Part shown: in pieces, positions 26,864-38,908 of the stretch | Layout: every line of letters begins with the position of its first letter | Numbering within the stretch: position 1 is the first letter of the stretch | Position numbers and translations under genes: made by a program | From: Chloroflexota bacterium | Lineage (GTDB): Bacteria; Chloroflexota; Anaerolineae; Anaerolineales; Villigracilaceae | Direction of reading: 5' to 3' | Length of the DNA stretch: 46,316 bases | Assembly (NCBI GenBank): GCA_016234535.1 | Contig: JACRBH010000094.1 | Location: 1-46,316, forward strand | The notes under the pieces: generated by a model | Told to the model about the DNA's origin: nothing | The model's input: only the letters and a program-made list of their open reading frames with translations | Database searches by the model: none

Positions 26864-26903
26864 ATATTGTTCAAATTGCATAAAGTATTTGACTGAACAA
26901 TAT
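26864..26903. repeat. Inverted repeat after the cupin gene
   Basis: ATATTGTTCA and TGAACAATAT form a 10-bp stem with a 20-nt loop just after the cupin stop. A short T-run follows. It may be a weak terminator for the sugar operon. Confidence 0.55.
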
Positions 26904-26918
26904 TTTGGAAAATAAAAA

Positions 26919-26945
26919 AAGCCCGCCTTTTATCAAGACAGGCTT
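26919..26945 (-). terminator. Rho-independent terminator after the P-type ATPase
   Basis: On the - strand, AAGCCTGTC pairs with GGCGGGCTT (9 bp with two G-U pairs) around TTGATAAAA, followed by TTTTTTTATTTT. It lies downstream of the ATPase stop. Confidence 0.8.
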
Positions 26946-26996
26946 CCGCTAACTGCTCACTGATGACTAATTGACCACTGCCTATCGCCTTCCGCT
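26946..26996. repeat. Heptamer tandem repeat (family D) at the ATPase 3' end
   Basis: Degenerate 7-nt units such as ACTGCTC ACTGATG ACTAATT GACCACT lie between the terminator and the ATPase stop codon. The composition matches the CAGTGAA-type repeat inside ligA at 32877-32912. Confidence 0.5.
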
Positions 26997-29749
26997 TACT
27001 TTCTCTTCAACAGCTTCTCCGCTTCCATCACCACCAACACCACGATCCCGCCTGTAATCGCAATGGATAAGTCACATAAACTGAGTGCCTTCACCCCGAA
27101 GAACTCTGCCAAAAACGGGATGTAGATCACGGCGAGCTGCAATCCCACCACCAGCGCAGACATGCCCGCCAGCAGCGGATTGCTCATCAAGCCCAATTTG
27201 AAAATCGAATCCTTTGCCGAGCGCGAAGCCAATGCTTGAAATACTTGAGCGAATGCCAGGAACGTGAAGACCATCGTCTGCCATTGTTCGAGACCTCTAA
27301 AGTAATACCACGAGCCGAGTCCAAGTGCGAGTGCGCCGATCATTGCGCCAACCCATATTACCTGCACACCTGCGCCGCGCGAGAACACGCCTTCCTTCGG
27401 CGAATACGGCGGACGTTTCATCGTGTCTGCTTCGGGATTTTCCACGCCGATACCCAGGCCGAGCAGACCATCGGTCAACAAGTTAAGCCACAGCAATTGC
27501 AAAGGAAGCAATGGCAAAGGCTTTCCCAGGAATGGCGCGAGCAGCATCACCAAAACTTTGCCGATATTTCCCGCAACGCTAAATCTCACGAACTTGCGGA
27601 TGTTATCGTAGATGGTGCGGCCTTCCTTCACAGAACTTACGATGGTCGCAAAGTTATCGTCGAGCAGAACCATATCTGCGGCTTCCTTCGATACGTCGGT
27701 GCCGGTGATGCCCATTGCCACGCCGATATCCGCGCGGCGCAGGGCGGGCGCATCGTTCACGCCATCACCGGTCATCGAGACAATATGTCCGCGTTCCTGC
27801 AAAGCCTTGACGATCTTCAACTTATGTTCAGGCGAAACACGCGCAAAGACCTGCACTTCATCTACAACGTTTTTTAATTCATCGAACGACAGGCTTTCAA
27901 TTTCTATCCCGGTTAATACTTTCATGGACTCCAACGTCTCCTGACGTTGGAAACCTGAACGTCTGGAGACGTTCGACTCCATTTCACCAATCCCAAGCTG
28001 GCGCGCGATCTCACTCGCGGTCAGCGGGTGGTCGCCGGTGATCATCACCGTGCGAATACCCGCTGACCTGGTCAGCGCCACCGCATCACGCACTTCACTG
28101 CGCGGCGGGTCGATCATGCCGAACAAGCCAACAAAAGTTAAATTCTGTTCCAGGTCTGTTTGGATGATCTCTGGAATTTGATTGATCAAACGGAATGCGA
28201 CACCGAGGACTCTCATGCCTTTCTTTGCCAACCTGTCATTTGCCGCTTCAACCCTGACCTTGAAGCTGTCATCCATATTTTGAGATTGACCGTTCACCCA
28301 AACATGACTCGACAAACCCAGCAGTCCGTCCACGCTGCCTTTGGTGAAGGTGATGTAACGGTGATTTCCCACTTCAAGCCCCGCGAGGATAGTCGGGTCG
28401 TATCGCTCCAAATGATGGACGGTGGTCATGCGTTTGCGGTCCGAGTCAAATGGAAGTTCAGCCGCGCGCGGGAAGGATGAATCCAATGTTGATTTCCAGT
28501 AGCCCATCTTCGCGGCGGCGGCGACCAATGCGCCTTCGGTTGGGTCACCGACTGTGTGGAAGCGGTCATCGCCGGTATCTATCAATTCAGAGTCATTGCA
28601 GAGCGCGCCGCCAATCGCTGCCAGTGACAGAGATGATTGGGCTGGCGCACCCAGCCCACGGGTCGCATGAAGCGAACCGTCGCGGCTGATCTCCTCAGTT
28701 AAATCCAACGCATGTTCGGCCACATCCAGCACAACGACAGTCATCCTGTTCTCGGTCAGTGTGCCCGTTTTATCCGAACAGATCACCGTGACCGAGCCGA
28801 GCGTTTCCACTGCGGGAAGTTTGCGGATGAGCGCGTTCTGTTTCAACATACGCTGCGCGCCAATGGCCAGTGTGATGGTGACGACTGCGGGCAATCCTTC
28901 GGGTACGATTGCAACGGCAACGCTCACCGCTGTGAGCAGCATGTGACGAATTTCGTCGCCGCGCAATAGACCAAGCACTGCGATAAACGCCGCAATGACG
29001 ACGCCCACGATGGCAAGATTTTTTCCAAGCGTATCGAGACGTTTTTGTAATGGAGTATGCCCTGCATCGCTCTGTTGGATGAGGTCGGCGATTCTTCCGA
29101 GTTCAGTCTGCATCCCTGTGGCAACGACAAGCGCCAGTCCGCGGCCCTGCGTGACGATGGTGCTCATGTACGCCATGTTGCGACGGTCGCCAAGCGGTAA
29201 ATTTTCGTTCGAAAGCGCAGCGGACTGTTTCGCAACAGGTTCTGATTCACCAGTGAGCGCGGCTTCCTGAATTCGCAAGTTCACCGCTTCGAGCAAACGC
29301 ACATCCGCAGGCAGAACATTCCCCGCTTCAAGCTGGATGATGTCACCGGGTACGAGTTCGCGCGCAGAGAGTTCCTTGAGCGCGCCATCTCGCAGCACAC
29401 GCACATTCGGCACGGACATTTTTTTCAGCGCCGCTATTGCCTGCTCAGCGCGGTATTCCTGAAAAAAGCCAAGCAGGGCATACAAGATGACGATCGCGCT
29501 GATGGCGATGGTATTTTTTGTGTCGCCGAGCAAGCCTGCGACAACTGCCGCGCCGATGAGGATGAGTACCATTGTGGCAGTGAATTGTTCCCACAATATT
29601 TGCAGAGGCTTGCGTCCGCCGCGCTCGATCAGTTCGTTGGGACCGTGTTGCGCGAGACGCGATTCAATCTCGGTTTGAGTCAGTCCGCGTTCCTGATTTG
29701 ATCCAAGTTCCTGTATTGCTGTTTCGTTCGATGTAAGATGCCAGTTCAT
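26996..29749 (-). CDS. P2-type cation-transporting ATPase, likely Mn2+/Ca2+ exporter
   Basis: I start at the ATG on 29749, which has ACAGGA upstream and the N-terminus [14 protein letters not shown]; the longer frame adds 13 leader residues. The 917 residues contain the actuator motif TGES, phosphorylation site [11 protein letters not shown], the [21 protein letters not shown] hinge and a C-terminal cation-ATPase domain. The TM4 motif [16 protein letters not shown] and TM6 LNLLTDG fit SERCA/PMR1-type pumps, but the TM5 position matching SERCA Glu771 is lysine (GNIGKVLV). A yybP-ykoY riboswitch leader points to Mn2+ efflux. A 59-nt hairpin adds about 15 residues between the LGI and VLTG motifs. 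Confidence 0.92.
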   Translation of the reverse strand: MNWHLTSNETAIQELGSNQERGLTQTEIESRLAQHGPNELIERGGRKPLQILWEQFTATMVLILIGAAVVAGLLGDTKNTIAISAIVILYALLGFFQEYRAEQAIAALKKMSVPNVRVLRDGALKELSARELVPGDIIQLEAGNVLPADVRLLEAVNLRIQEAALTGESEPVAKQSAALSNENLPLGDRRNMAYMSTIVTQGRGLALVVATGMQTELGRIADLIQQSDAGHTPLQKRLDTLGKNLAIVGVVIAAFIAVLGLLRGDEIRHMLLTAVSVAVAIVPEGLPAVVTITLAIGAQRMLKQNALIRKLPAVETLGSVTVICSDKTGTLTENRMTVVVLDVAEHALDLTEEISRDGSLHATRGLGAPAQSSLSLAAIGGALCNDSELIDTGDDRFHTVGDPTEGALVAAAAKMGYWKSTLDSSFPRAAELPFDSDRKRMTTVHHLERYDPTILAGLEVGNHRYITFTKGSVDGLLGLSSHVWVNGQSQNMDDSFKVRVEAANDRLAKKGMRVLGVAFRLINQIPEIIQTDLEQNLTFVGLFGMIDPPRSEVRDAVALTRSAGIRTVMITGDHPLTASEIARQLGIGEMESNVSRRSGFQRQETLESMKVLTGIEIESLSFDELKNVVDEVQVFARVSPEHKLKIVKALQERGHIVSMTGDGVNDAPALRRADIGVAMGITGTDVSKEAADMVLLDDNFATIVSSVKEGRTIYDNIRKFVRFSVAGNIGKVLVMLLAPFLGKPLPLLPLQLLWLNLLTDGLLGLGIGVENPEADTMKRPPYSPKEGVFSRGAGVQVIWVGAMIGALALGLGSWYYFRGLEQWQTMVFTFLAFAQVFQALASRSAKDSIFKLGLMSNPLLAGMSALVVGLQLAVIYIPFLAEFFGVKALSLCDLSIAITGGIVVLVVMEAEKLLKRK
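27924..27982 (-). repeat. In-frame palindromic insert inside the P-type ATPase
   Basis: The 59-nt block is an imperfect inverted repeat: ATGGACTCCAACGTCTCC facing GGAGACGTTCGACTCCAT (two mismatches), with an inner hairpin CCAACGTC TCCT GACGTTGG. It encodes [20 protein letters not shown]. Family members usually have 6-9 residues between the LGI and VLTG motifs; here there are 23. Confidence 0.7.
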
Positions 29750-29785
29750 AGTTTTCCTGTTGATTGATGATACACCAGTGACAAA

Positions 29786-29817
29786 CAAAAACCACCGCCA
29801 GTTTTGTGGCGATGGTC
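29786..29817 (-). terminator. Riboswitch-controlled terminator upstream of the ATPase
   Basis: On the - strand ACCATCGCCA pairs with TGGCGGTGGT around CAAAAC and is followed by TTTTTGTTTG. Its 5' arm contains CCATCG, which is also the 3' strand of the aptamer closing stem. The two structures are therefore mutually exclusive. Confidence 0.85.
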
Positions 29818-29897
29818 TTGCCTTTTGCTGAACAGCCGGGAACGAAATCCGTATTGACGACTGAGCATCCCAAGTTTGGGCGGCTACTCCCCATCGG
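29811..29897 (-). ncRNA. yybP-ykoY (manganese) riboswitch aptamer
   Basis: On the - strand the leader contains both family hallmarks: GGGGAGTAG (29892-29884), and GGCAAGACC (29823-29815) at the 3' end. Closing stem P1 pairs CGATGG (29896-29891) with CCATCG (29816-29811). Known members sense Mn2+ and switch on exporters such as MntP and P-type ATPases. Here Mn2+ binding would keep P1 closed, sequester the terminator arm and allow transcription of the ATPase. The assignment rests on motifs and pairing read by eye, with no covariance search. Confidence 0.87.
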
Positions 29898-30006
29898 AGT
29901 GAGTGCAGTATACAAAATGAGCGGGCTTGTTGTCAATTCTACAGGTTAAGAATTTTCTCATTTCGGCTGGCAAATTCAATCAGGTTACGTTTTATTCGTG
30001 TTGAAA

Positions 30007-30039
30007 TAAAAAACAGCCCGTCAATTCAACGGGCTGTTT
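30007..30039 (-). terminator. Rho-independent terminator after the alpha-oxoamine synthase
   Basis: AAACAGCCCGT (30011-30021) pairs with ACGGGCTGTTT (30029-30039) around CAATTCA. On the - strand it is followed by TTTTTTATTTC. It lies 31 nt after the 30070 stop. Confidence 0.88.
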
Positions 30040-30069
30040 CCTTACTCACTTATTACTTTTTACTCATCC

Positions 30070-31281
30070 CTACTTGATCAATCCCAACTTCTTTCCAGCT
30101 TCCCCGATCACATCCATTGCGCGCTCGATCTCGCTTGATTCATGCGCGGCAGTGACGGTTGCACGCAGACGCGCCAACCCTTCCGGTACCGCAGGCGAAG
30201 CGACGGGTAATACGAACACATCGTTGTGCTGTGCTTCGCGGGTCATGGCAAAGGCCATGTCATCCGGTCCGCACAAGACAGGGACGATGGCAGTCTCGGT
30301 CAACATGGTATCGAACCCTCGGCCTTTGAGTCCGCCGATGAATTGTTTGGTATTTTCGTTCAATTTCTCGATGCGCCAGGGTTCATCCAAAATGACTTTG
30401 AACGCTTCATTGGCGGCTGCCGCTTGCGCGGGCGGCAACGCCGCTGAGAACATATAGGCGCGGCTGGCATGACTCAAATAGGTGATGATATCTTTATTTG
30501 CCGCCACGTATCCGCCAACGGAAGGAATGGTCTTGCTCAACGTGCCCATCTTGATGTCGATTGAGCCATACATGTTAAAGTGCTCTTCGATGCCGGTGCC
30601 GGTCTTCCCCAGAACACCCACAGAATGCGCTTCGTCGATCATCAGCCAGGCATTGTATTTCCTGCATAGCTCAACGACTTTTGGCAGGTCAATGATGTCG
30701 CCGTCCATGCTGAACACAGAATCTGCGACCACCATTTTGGCAACATCTGCCGGCGCGTTTTTGAGCAAGCCTTCGAGATGCTCCATATCGTTGTGTCTGA
30801 AACGACGGAACTCTGCGCCGGACATCAAACAACCGTCCACGATGGATGCGTGATTCAATTTATCTGAAAATACATAATCGCCGCGTCCCATCAACCCTGA
30901 AATAACAGTCAAATTGGTAACATACCCTGACGAGTAAGTGACCGCAGCTTCTGTATGTTTGAAATTCGCAATCGTCTCTTCCAATTCCTTGTGGAGAGTC
31001 AACGTGCCGGCCAACATGCGCACACCATTGGTGCCGGTGCCAAATTTATCCACGGCTTTTTTTGCAGCTTCGTTGATGCGTGGGTGGCCGACCAGCCCCA
31101 GGTAGCTGTAAGATGCGTACATCCCCATTGTACGTCCGCGCAGGAGCACTTTGCTGTCAGGCAAAATCTCTTCCACGGGCATGTTGAGATAATATAGATC
31201 GTGCTCTTTTAGCCTTGCAACCCGCTCAGTAAATGCCCTGACGCGGCGGGTCACAGAGTCATTGGTGTTGTTGAAATCCAT
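30070..31281 (-). CDS. Alpha-oxoamine synthase family enzyme (KBL/BioF/SPT-like)
   Basis: The 403-residue PLP enzyme condenses an amino acid with an acyl-CoA. The conserved segments are FGTGTNGVRMLAGTLTLHKELEETIANF, VTYSSGYVTNL, DKLNHASIVDG, DEAHSVGVLGKTGTG and the PLP-lysine motif MGTLSKTIPSVGGYVA. The family includes 2-amino-3-ketobutyrate CoA ligase, 8-amino-7-oxononanoate synthase and serine palmitoyltransferase, and sequence alone does not separate them. No biotin or threonine-dehydrogenase genes are adjacent, so I leave the symbol empty. GGAGG lies 7 nt upstream of ATG 31281. It is downstream of ligA on the same strand. Confidence 0.88.
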   Translation of the reverse strand: MDFNNTNDSVTRRVRAFTERVARLKEHDLYYLNMPVEEILPDSKVLLRGRTMGMYASYSYLGLVGHPRINEAAKKAVDKFGTGTNGVRMLAGTLTLHKELEETIANFKHTEAAVTYSSGYVTNLTVISGLMGRGDYVFSDKLNHASIVDGCLMSGAEFRRFRHNDMEHLEGLLKNAPADVAKMVVADSVFSMDGDIIDLPKVVELCRKYNAWLMIDEAHSVGVLGKTGTGIEEHFNMYGSIDIKMGTLSKTIPSVGGYVAANKDIITYLSHASRAYMFSAALPPAQAAAANEAFKVILDEPWRIEKLNENTKQFIGGLKGRGFDTMLTETAIVPVLCGPDDMAFAMTREAQHNDVFVLPVASPAVPEGLARLRATVTAAHESSEIERAMDVIGEAGKKLGLIK

Positions 31282-31361
31282 TTAATGCCTCCGAAATCAG
31301 AATTGCGTAAGTTTAGTCTAGGGGATACTTTCTGTCTACTGCCAGGGCAGCAGAATAAAAA

Positions 31362-34704
<3,343 letters not shown>

Positions 34705-34726
34705 GGTTATTCCTCGTTGATGTTAT

Positions 34727-34781
34727 GTACCGCGACATTTATGTCGCTTTTTATGGGCAGGCGACATAAATGTCGCGGTAC
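34727..34781. repeat. Family B copy 5, 21-bp perfect inverted repeat
   Basis: Positions 34727-34747 are the exact reverse complement of 34761-34781, with a 13-nt spacer. Arms contain GTACCGCGACATTTATGTCGC-type sequence. A run of six T follows on the + strand. It lies between the divergent DAO and nadD genes. Confidence 0.9.
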
Positions 34782-34833
34782 TTTTTTCGGAGTATACCAT
34801 CGGGCCGAATTGAACTTGCGATATACTACCCCA

Positions 34834-35445
34834 ATGCCAAAATCAAAAATCGGATTCTTCGGTGGTACCTTCGACCCGCCGCATATTGGACATTTAATTC
34901 TCGCCAGCGAAGCCGCGCATCAATTTGGGTTAACTCGTTTGTTATGGGTGCTCAACCCCGATCCGCCGCATAAACAGGAAAAGGCCATCACCCCGCTCCC
35001 GCATCGGCTTGAAATGCTGCGGCGCACAATTTCTGATAATCCTGTTTTCGAACTCTCGAGGCTTGAGATCGACAGCCGTGGTCCACATTACACCATCAAC
35101 ACAATTCGAACTCTGACTCAACAGGAACCTGATGCCGAAATCTTCCTCTTGATCGGCGGCGATTCATTTCGGGATTTACCAACCTGGCGCCTCGCTTCTG
35201 AACTGGTGACTGCTGTTTCCAAAATCAGCGTGATGCGCCGCCCCGGCGACTCGTTCGACATGCCCGCGTTGGAATCAAAATTCCGCGGGCTGACCGATAA
35301 GGTCAGTTTTATCGACGCGCTGTTATTGAATTTATCGTCGCGTGAAATCCGCCGCCGCGTCGCTGAAGGCGATGAGTTCCGTTACTATGTTCATCCATCC
35401 GTGTATGAATATATCCAATCCAATCATCTCTATCATGGAAAATAA
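34834..35445 (+). CDS. nadD: Nicotinate-nucleotide adenylyltransferase (NadD)
   Basis: NadD transfers AMP from ATP to nicotinate mononucleotide in NAD synthesis. The start is ATG 34834 (203 residues, MPKSKIGFFGGTFDPPHIGHL); the longer frame passes through a family B repeat. Motifs are GGTFDPPHIGHLILA, the HxGH nucleotidyl-transfer signature, IGGDSFRDLPTWR, and the C-terminal SSREIRRRVAEGDEFRYYVHPSVYEYI. The last base of its TAA stop is the first base of the next gene ATG (TAATG), so translation of the MFS gene is probably coupled. Promoter unclear. Confidence 0.92.
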   Translation: MPKSKIGFFGGTFDPPHIGHLILASEAAHQFGLTRLLWVLNPDPPHKQEKAITPLPHRLEMLRRTISDNPVFELSRLEIDSRGPHYTINTIRTLTQQEPDAEIFLLIGGDSFRDLPTWRLASELVTAVSKISVMRRPGDSFDMPALESKFRGLTDKVSFIDALLLNLSSREIRRRVAEGDEFRYYVHPSVYEYIQSNHLYHGK

Positions 35446-36602
35446 TGTCATTAATTCTTGATTCCCTTTTTTCGTCAGTTGCTTTCAGTCATTTTATTGT
35501 GGATACATTCAACGCCAGCCGGCCTGTTTTGTTGACTTATCTCGGCTTGAGCGAATCGCAGATTGCGTTATTCTCCACGATCTACATCTGGACTTCGGCG
35601 CTGACTCAGCCATTCTTCGGCTGGATCTCAGACCGAACGGGTCCGCGCTGGCTGGCGGCTGGCGGCGTGCTTTGGATGACAGTTTTCTACTCTGCGGCAT
35701 TGCTCATTCCAGGTAATGCCGGGCTGGCATGTTTGATTATCGCGGCATTGGGATCTTCCGCATTTCATCCTGTTGGAGCAGTGCAAGCCACTCTGCGCGG
35801 ACGCGATCTCCTAAAGGGACGCGAGACAACGTCCACATCCATCTTCTTTACCGCAGGTCAGCTTGGACATTTTATCGGGCCCATCATTACCGGACTTCTT
35901 CTCACCAGATATAAATTGCCTGGATTGTTTATCATCCCCGTCGTTTCCATTCCGATCGCTTTTTCTGTGATGCATCAATTGCGCGCCAATCATCCGCATC
36001 CCAAAGCTACTCAAGGAAATAAATCCAACCGCATGAAGGTGGGGATATTATTCATCGTTGTGTTGGCGTTGGTTGCTACTTTGCAATCCTGGGCGCAGGC
36101 CAATATGGTGAATCTCATCCCCAAATACATCAAGGACTTGGGCCAGAGTGCGACGATCTATGGCAGTATGGCGGGCTTGTTTATGGGCGGCTCCGCGCTT
36201 GGAAATATATTTGGCGGATATTTTGGCGATCGCTTTCCAAAGCGATACGTGGCCGCGGGAGTTTTGTTCCTTGCAGCCATTCCGATTTATATTGCCAGTT
36301 TGATCGGCTGGTCGTGGTGGTTGTTTATTCTTGTGCCGTTGGCAGGCGCCTTTACCGGCGCGGTACACAGCATTATGGTCGTGCTTTCCCAGCGCATCAT
36401 TCCCGGCGGAATGGCTTTGGCTTCCGGCCTTGCGCTTGGGTTCATCTTTTCTTCCGGGGCATTGGGATTGCTATTCACAGGTCATCTGGCGGAAGTGTAT
36501 GGATTTCCGTTTGTGTTAACCATGACGACGGTTATGGTATTGGTCGCTGCGCCGCTGGCGTTGTTGCTGAAAGAACCAACCGCAGTTCCATCAGCTAGCT
36601 GA
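35445..36602 (+). CDS. Fsr-like MFS transporter
   Basis: The 385 residues form twelve predicted spans and resemble the fosmidomycin-resistance (Fsr) branch of the major facilitator superfamily. The pattern GWISDRTGPRWLAAGG in the loop 2-3 region is the MFS signature, and SAFHPVGAVQATLRGRD is typical of Fsr. A second copy of the signature, GGYFGDRFPKRYVAAG, marks the C-terminal half. Members export small drugs or metabolites by proton antiport. It overlaps nadD by one base and ends before a strong bidirectional terminator, so it forms a two-gene unit. Confidence 0.85.
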   Translation: MSLILDSLFSSVAFSHFIVDTFNASRPVLLTYLGLSESQIALFSTIYIWTSALTQPFFGWISDRTGPRWLAAGGVLWMTVFYSAALLIPGNAGLACLIIAALGSSAFHPVGAVQATLRGRDLLKGRETTSTSIFFTAGQLGHFIGPIITGLLLTRYKLPGLFIIPVVSIPIAFSVMHQLRANHPHPKATQGNKSNRMKVGILFIVVLALVATLQSWAQANMVNLIPKYIKDLGQSATIYGSMAGLFMGGSALGNIFGGYFGDRFPKRYVAAGVLFLAAIPIYIASLIGWSWWLFILVPLAGAFTGAVHSIMVVLSQRIIPGGMALASGLALGFIFSSGALGLLFTGHLAEVYGFPFVLTMTTVMVLVAAPLALLLKEPTAVPSAS

Positions 36603-36611
36603 TGGAGTCCA

Positions 36612-36654
36612 AAGAAGAAAGAGGCCGCTCAAAATGAGCGGCCTCTTTCTTCTT
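36612..36654. terminator. Bidirectional terminator between converging genes
   Basis: Positions 36612-36631 are the reverse complement of 36635-36654, with loop AAA. The stem is 20 bp, GC-rich in the middle (GGCCGCTCA), with A-rich and T-rich ends on both strands. It separates the + strand MFS gene from the - strand C45 gene. Confidence 0.93.
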
Positions 36655-36657
36655 TTC

Positions 36658-37767
36658 TCACGCATTCAAATGATAAGTGTGATATGCGTTCTCACACGGA
36701 TTGCCCCATGCGATGTGCATCTCGCGCATGGTCAGGTCGATCACCATGGCGTTGATCGTCTTTTCGCGGTCGAGCGGGTCAAGTCCTTCGATGTTGTGGT
36801 TGCAGATCGAGTTCGGGATGTTGACGTGATCTTTCTGAATAGCTTGCAGACTCTTGATGGTGTGTTGTTTGTTCTGATGCAAAAGGCGGGATGCGCGGAA
36901 ATAACGCACACGAGAGGAGAGCAATTCTTCAGGGTCTTTCTCGATCTGTTTCATTTGCGGGTCAAGGTAATGATTGGTATGTACCATATATCCATCGTGC
37001 GCATACAATATTTCAAATTTACGGGCTGACGCTTCAATTGAATATATCTCACCGCTTTCATGGACGAGCAAATGGTTGTATCCTGCCGCGCGGTGCTGGA
37101 CAAGAGTCCGCCCGATTGCGCCGGAGATGCGGCGGGAAGATAACACGGCGCGGGCAACGACAAGACGCGGGATGCCCACACGCGAGTCGCTTGGGTAGAC
37201 CGAGTCAATTAGTTGGCAAATGCCATAGGCGTTGAATCCCACATTGGGCAGGAGCCCGCCATAGGTCATGGCGAGGAACGGGGGTTCCTTGTCAGGCTTG
37301 GCTGAAATGACGAAGGTGTCGTTCTCGTCTTCGGGAATCCAATCCTCATTATGCGCGGCGAGGATGTGACCATCTGCTGTGCGCTCCTCATTGACTGCCA
37401 TGCTGGTACAGCGCGTGAGGTGCAGCGCGTCGGTGGTGACGGCTTCCATGACGTTGAGCACAACGATATCGTCGAACGCTACATTTGCGCCTGCGGCCAT
37501 GCCGCGCATTTCATCCACATATTGCGGATAACGTTCTTCGGCGAAAGGCAGGTATTTGCGTGATTGGATCTGCGCGCCCTGCCAGGTGAGCTCAACATCG
37601 TTATAAGCTGCGTCAATGAGGATGTGCGCGTTGGCAATGCTGTTTTGGATCTGAGGCCGCATGGCTTCGCCGATCTGGCATCCCATTTCATGATGTGTGC
37701 CAGAAACTTCAAGAAGGGGTGGGGGGGTATTATGAATGGGGGTGTTTTGGATTTCGTGCTTGAACAT
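36658..37767 (-). CDS. C45-family (acyl-CoA:6-APA acyltransferase-like) amidohydrolase
   Basis: The 369 residues match peptidase family C45, Ntn hydrolases that self-cleave before an internal cysteine. Cys120 in LTRCTSMAV is the probable nucleophile. The following GHILAAHNEDW and MTYGGLLPNVGFNAYGI strands are conserved. GTHHEMGCQIGEAM at residues 23-36 is the usual N-terminal motif. Relatives include isopenicillin-N acyltransferase and acid-ceramidase-like enzymes; the amide substrate is unknown. No signal peptide is evident. GGAG lies upstream of ATG 37767, and a terminator separates it from the bactofilin-like operon. Confidence 0.85.
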   Translation of the reverse strand: MFKHEIQNTPIHNTPPPLLEVSGTHHEMGCQIGEAMRPQIQNSIANAHILIDAAYNDVELTWQGAQIQSRKYLPFAEERYPQYVDEMRGMAAGANVAFDDIVVLNVMEAVTTDALHLTRCTSMAVNEERTADGHILAAHNEDWIPEDENDTFVISAKPDKEPPFLAMTYGGLLPNVGFNAYGICQLIDSVYPSDSRVGIPRLVVARAVLSSRRISGAIGRTLVQHRAAGYNHLLVHESGEIYSIEASARKFEILYAHDGYMVHTNHYLDPQMKQIEKDPEELLSSRVRYFRASRLLHQNKQHTIKSLQAIQKDHVNIPNSICNHNIEGLDPLDREKTINAMVIDLTMREMHIAWGNPCENAYHTYHLNA

Positions 37768-37782
37768 ATTATTCTCCGAATG

Positions 37783-37812
37783 AAAACCGCCCCGAGGTTA
37801 TCCTCGGGGCGG
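37783..37812 (-). terminator. Terminator after the bactofilin-like operon
   Basis: CCGCCCCGAGG (37787-37797) pairs with CCTCGGGGCGG (37802-37812) around TTAT. On the - strand it is followed by TTTT. Confidence 0.85.
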
Positions 37813-37843
37813 GCAGATTATAACATGCAGAGTTTGGTGGATT

Positions 37844-38908
37844 TTACGCAGCGGGCGGAATGACTTCAATCTGCGGGTTGATTGCCATTTTACCGGGCGC
37901 TGAGCGTGAACCGAAGAGGGTCATGACCACGCCGCCCATTGCAAGAAGCGTGACGAGGAAGGATAGCAGCCAGCCGAAGCAGGGGATCATTCCCACGAAC
38001 CCGACGATCAGTACAAGCAGGAAAGTTCCAAATCCTGTTGTGAGCACGGGCGCCCAAATCTGGTTGATGGCTTTCGTGAAGCGTTCACCCACTTCCTGGC
38101 CAAGCGCGACCATGCCGAACAGCCATGCCAGCGGAAGAAGCAGAACCACGATCAACGCCACTGGAATGAGGAGGATCGTAACCGCCATGATGATAATGGC
38201 GATCGGAGTGACCGCGAGTGTCAGCAGACCGAAACTTCCCGCCATCAGAGGCTGCTGAGTGATCGCGTCTGACACGCGTTCCAATTGCGGCTGGAGGAAA
38301 AGTGTCAACAACATGCCAATCAGGGCTATAACTATTGCGCGTCCAAGAACACCCGCCGCTTCCCAAAACGGATTGATGTTCACATCGACTGACGGAGTGT
38401 TGGGAACATTCGGCACATTTGGTACATTCGGAATGGCAGGTACACTGGGTACGTTAGGGATGTCAATAGGCGGGGCGTTGTTGACGATATTTCCACCTAC
38501 TTCTGCGCCGGGTTCCTTCTCAACCTGACCACCCATTGTTGTGATGTCTCCTGTTACAACAGCAGTCTTGGTCAATAATACCTGACCTCCGATTACAACA
38601 ATATTGCCTTTTATTTTGCTGGTGACTGTCAGATTCCCGCCGACTAGCACCACTTCGCCGTTTATTTTTCCATCAAGTGAAAGGTTGCCCCCGACAAGTA
38701 CGACATCGCCATTCACGATTGCGTCTTCTTCAATCGTGACGTTTCCGCCGATCACGGCGAGGCCTCCATCGAGTGTTTTACCGCTTTCGAGTGTGTAATT
38801 TTGTCCAAGCAGAAACACATCGCCATTGGGGCTTTGTGCGTAAGCGTTGCTGGTTGGCACGAGTAGCAGCGCCAGTAATAGTATAAAGGTGGTTAATTTT
38901 ATTTTCAT
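37844..38908 (-). CDS. Secreted bactofilin-like beta-helix protein with membrane domain
   Basis: The 354 residues start with a signal peptide (cleavage likely after AYA, residue 24). A region of repeated short beta-strands follows (GDVVLVGGNLSLDGKINGEVVLVGGNLTV and so on), the pattern of bactofilin-type polymer-forming repeats. A proline-rich linker built on the unit PNVPNVPN leads to about five membrane spans (residues 185-350). True bactofilins are cytoplasmic; here the repeats would lie outside, which suggests an envelope-stress or surface scaffold role. It is the third gene of a sigma/anti-sigma operon and overlaps the anti-sigma gene by 4 nt. Confidence 0.85.
   Translation of the reverse strand: MKIKLTTFILLLALLLVPTSNAYAQSPNGDVFLLGQNYTLESGKTLDGGLAVIGGNVTIEEDAIVNGDVVLVGGNLSLDGKINGEVVLVGGNLTVTSKIKGNIVVIGGQVLLTKTAVVTGDITTMGGQVEKEPGAEVGGNIVNNAPPIDIPNVPSVPAIPNVPNVPNVPNTPSVDVNINPFWEAAGVLGRAIVIALIGMLLTLFLQPQLERVSDAITQQPLMAGSFGLLTLAVTPIAIIIMAVTILLIPVALIVVLLLPLAWLFGMVALGQEVGERFTKAINQIWAPVLTTGFGTFLLVLIVGFVGMIPCFGWLLSFLVTLLAMGGVVMTLFGSRSAPGKMAINPQIEVIPPAA
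38407..38469 (-). repeat. Nine-nucleotide tandem repeat encoding the Pro-Asn-Val linker
   Basis: About seven degenerate 9-nt units (ACATTCGGC, ACATTTGGT, ACATTCGGA and so on, read on the + strand) encode tripeptides of the PNV/PSV/PAI type between the beta-helix and the membrane domain. Confidence 0.7.
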
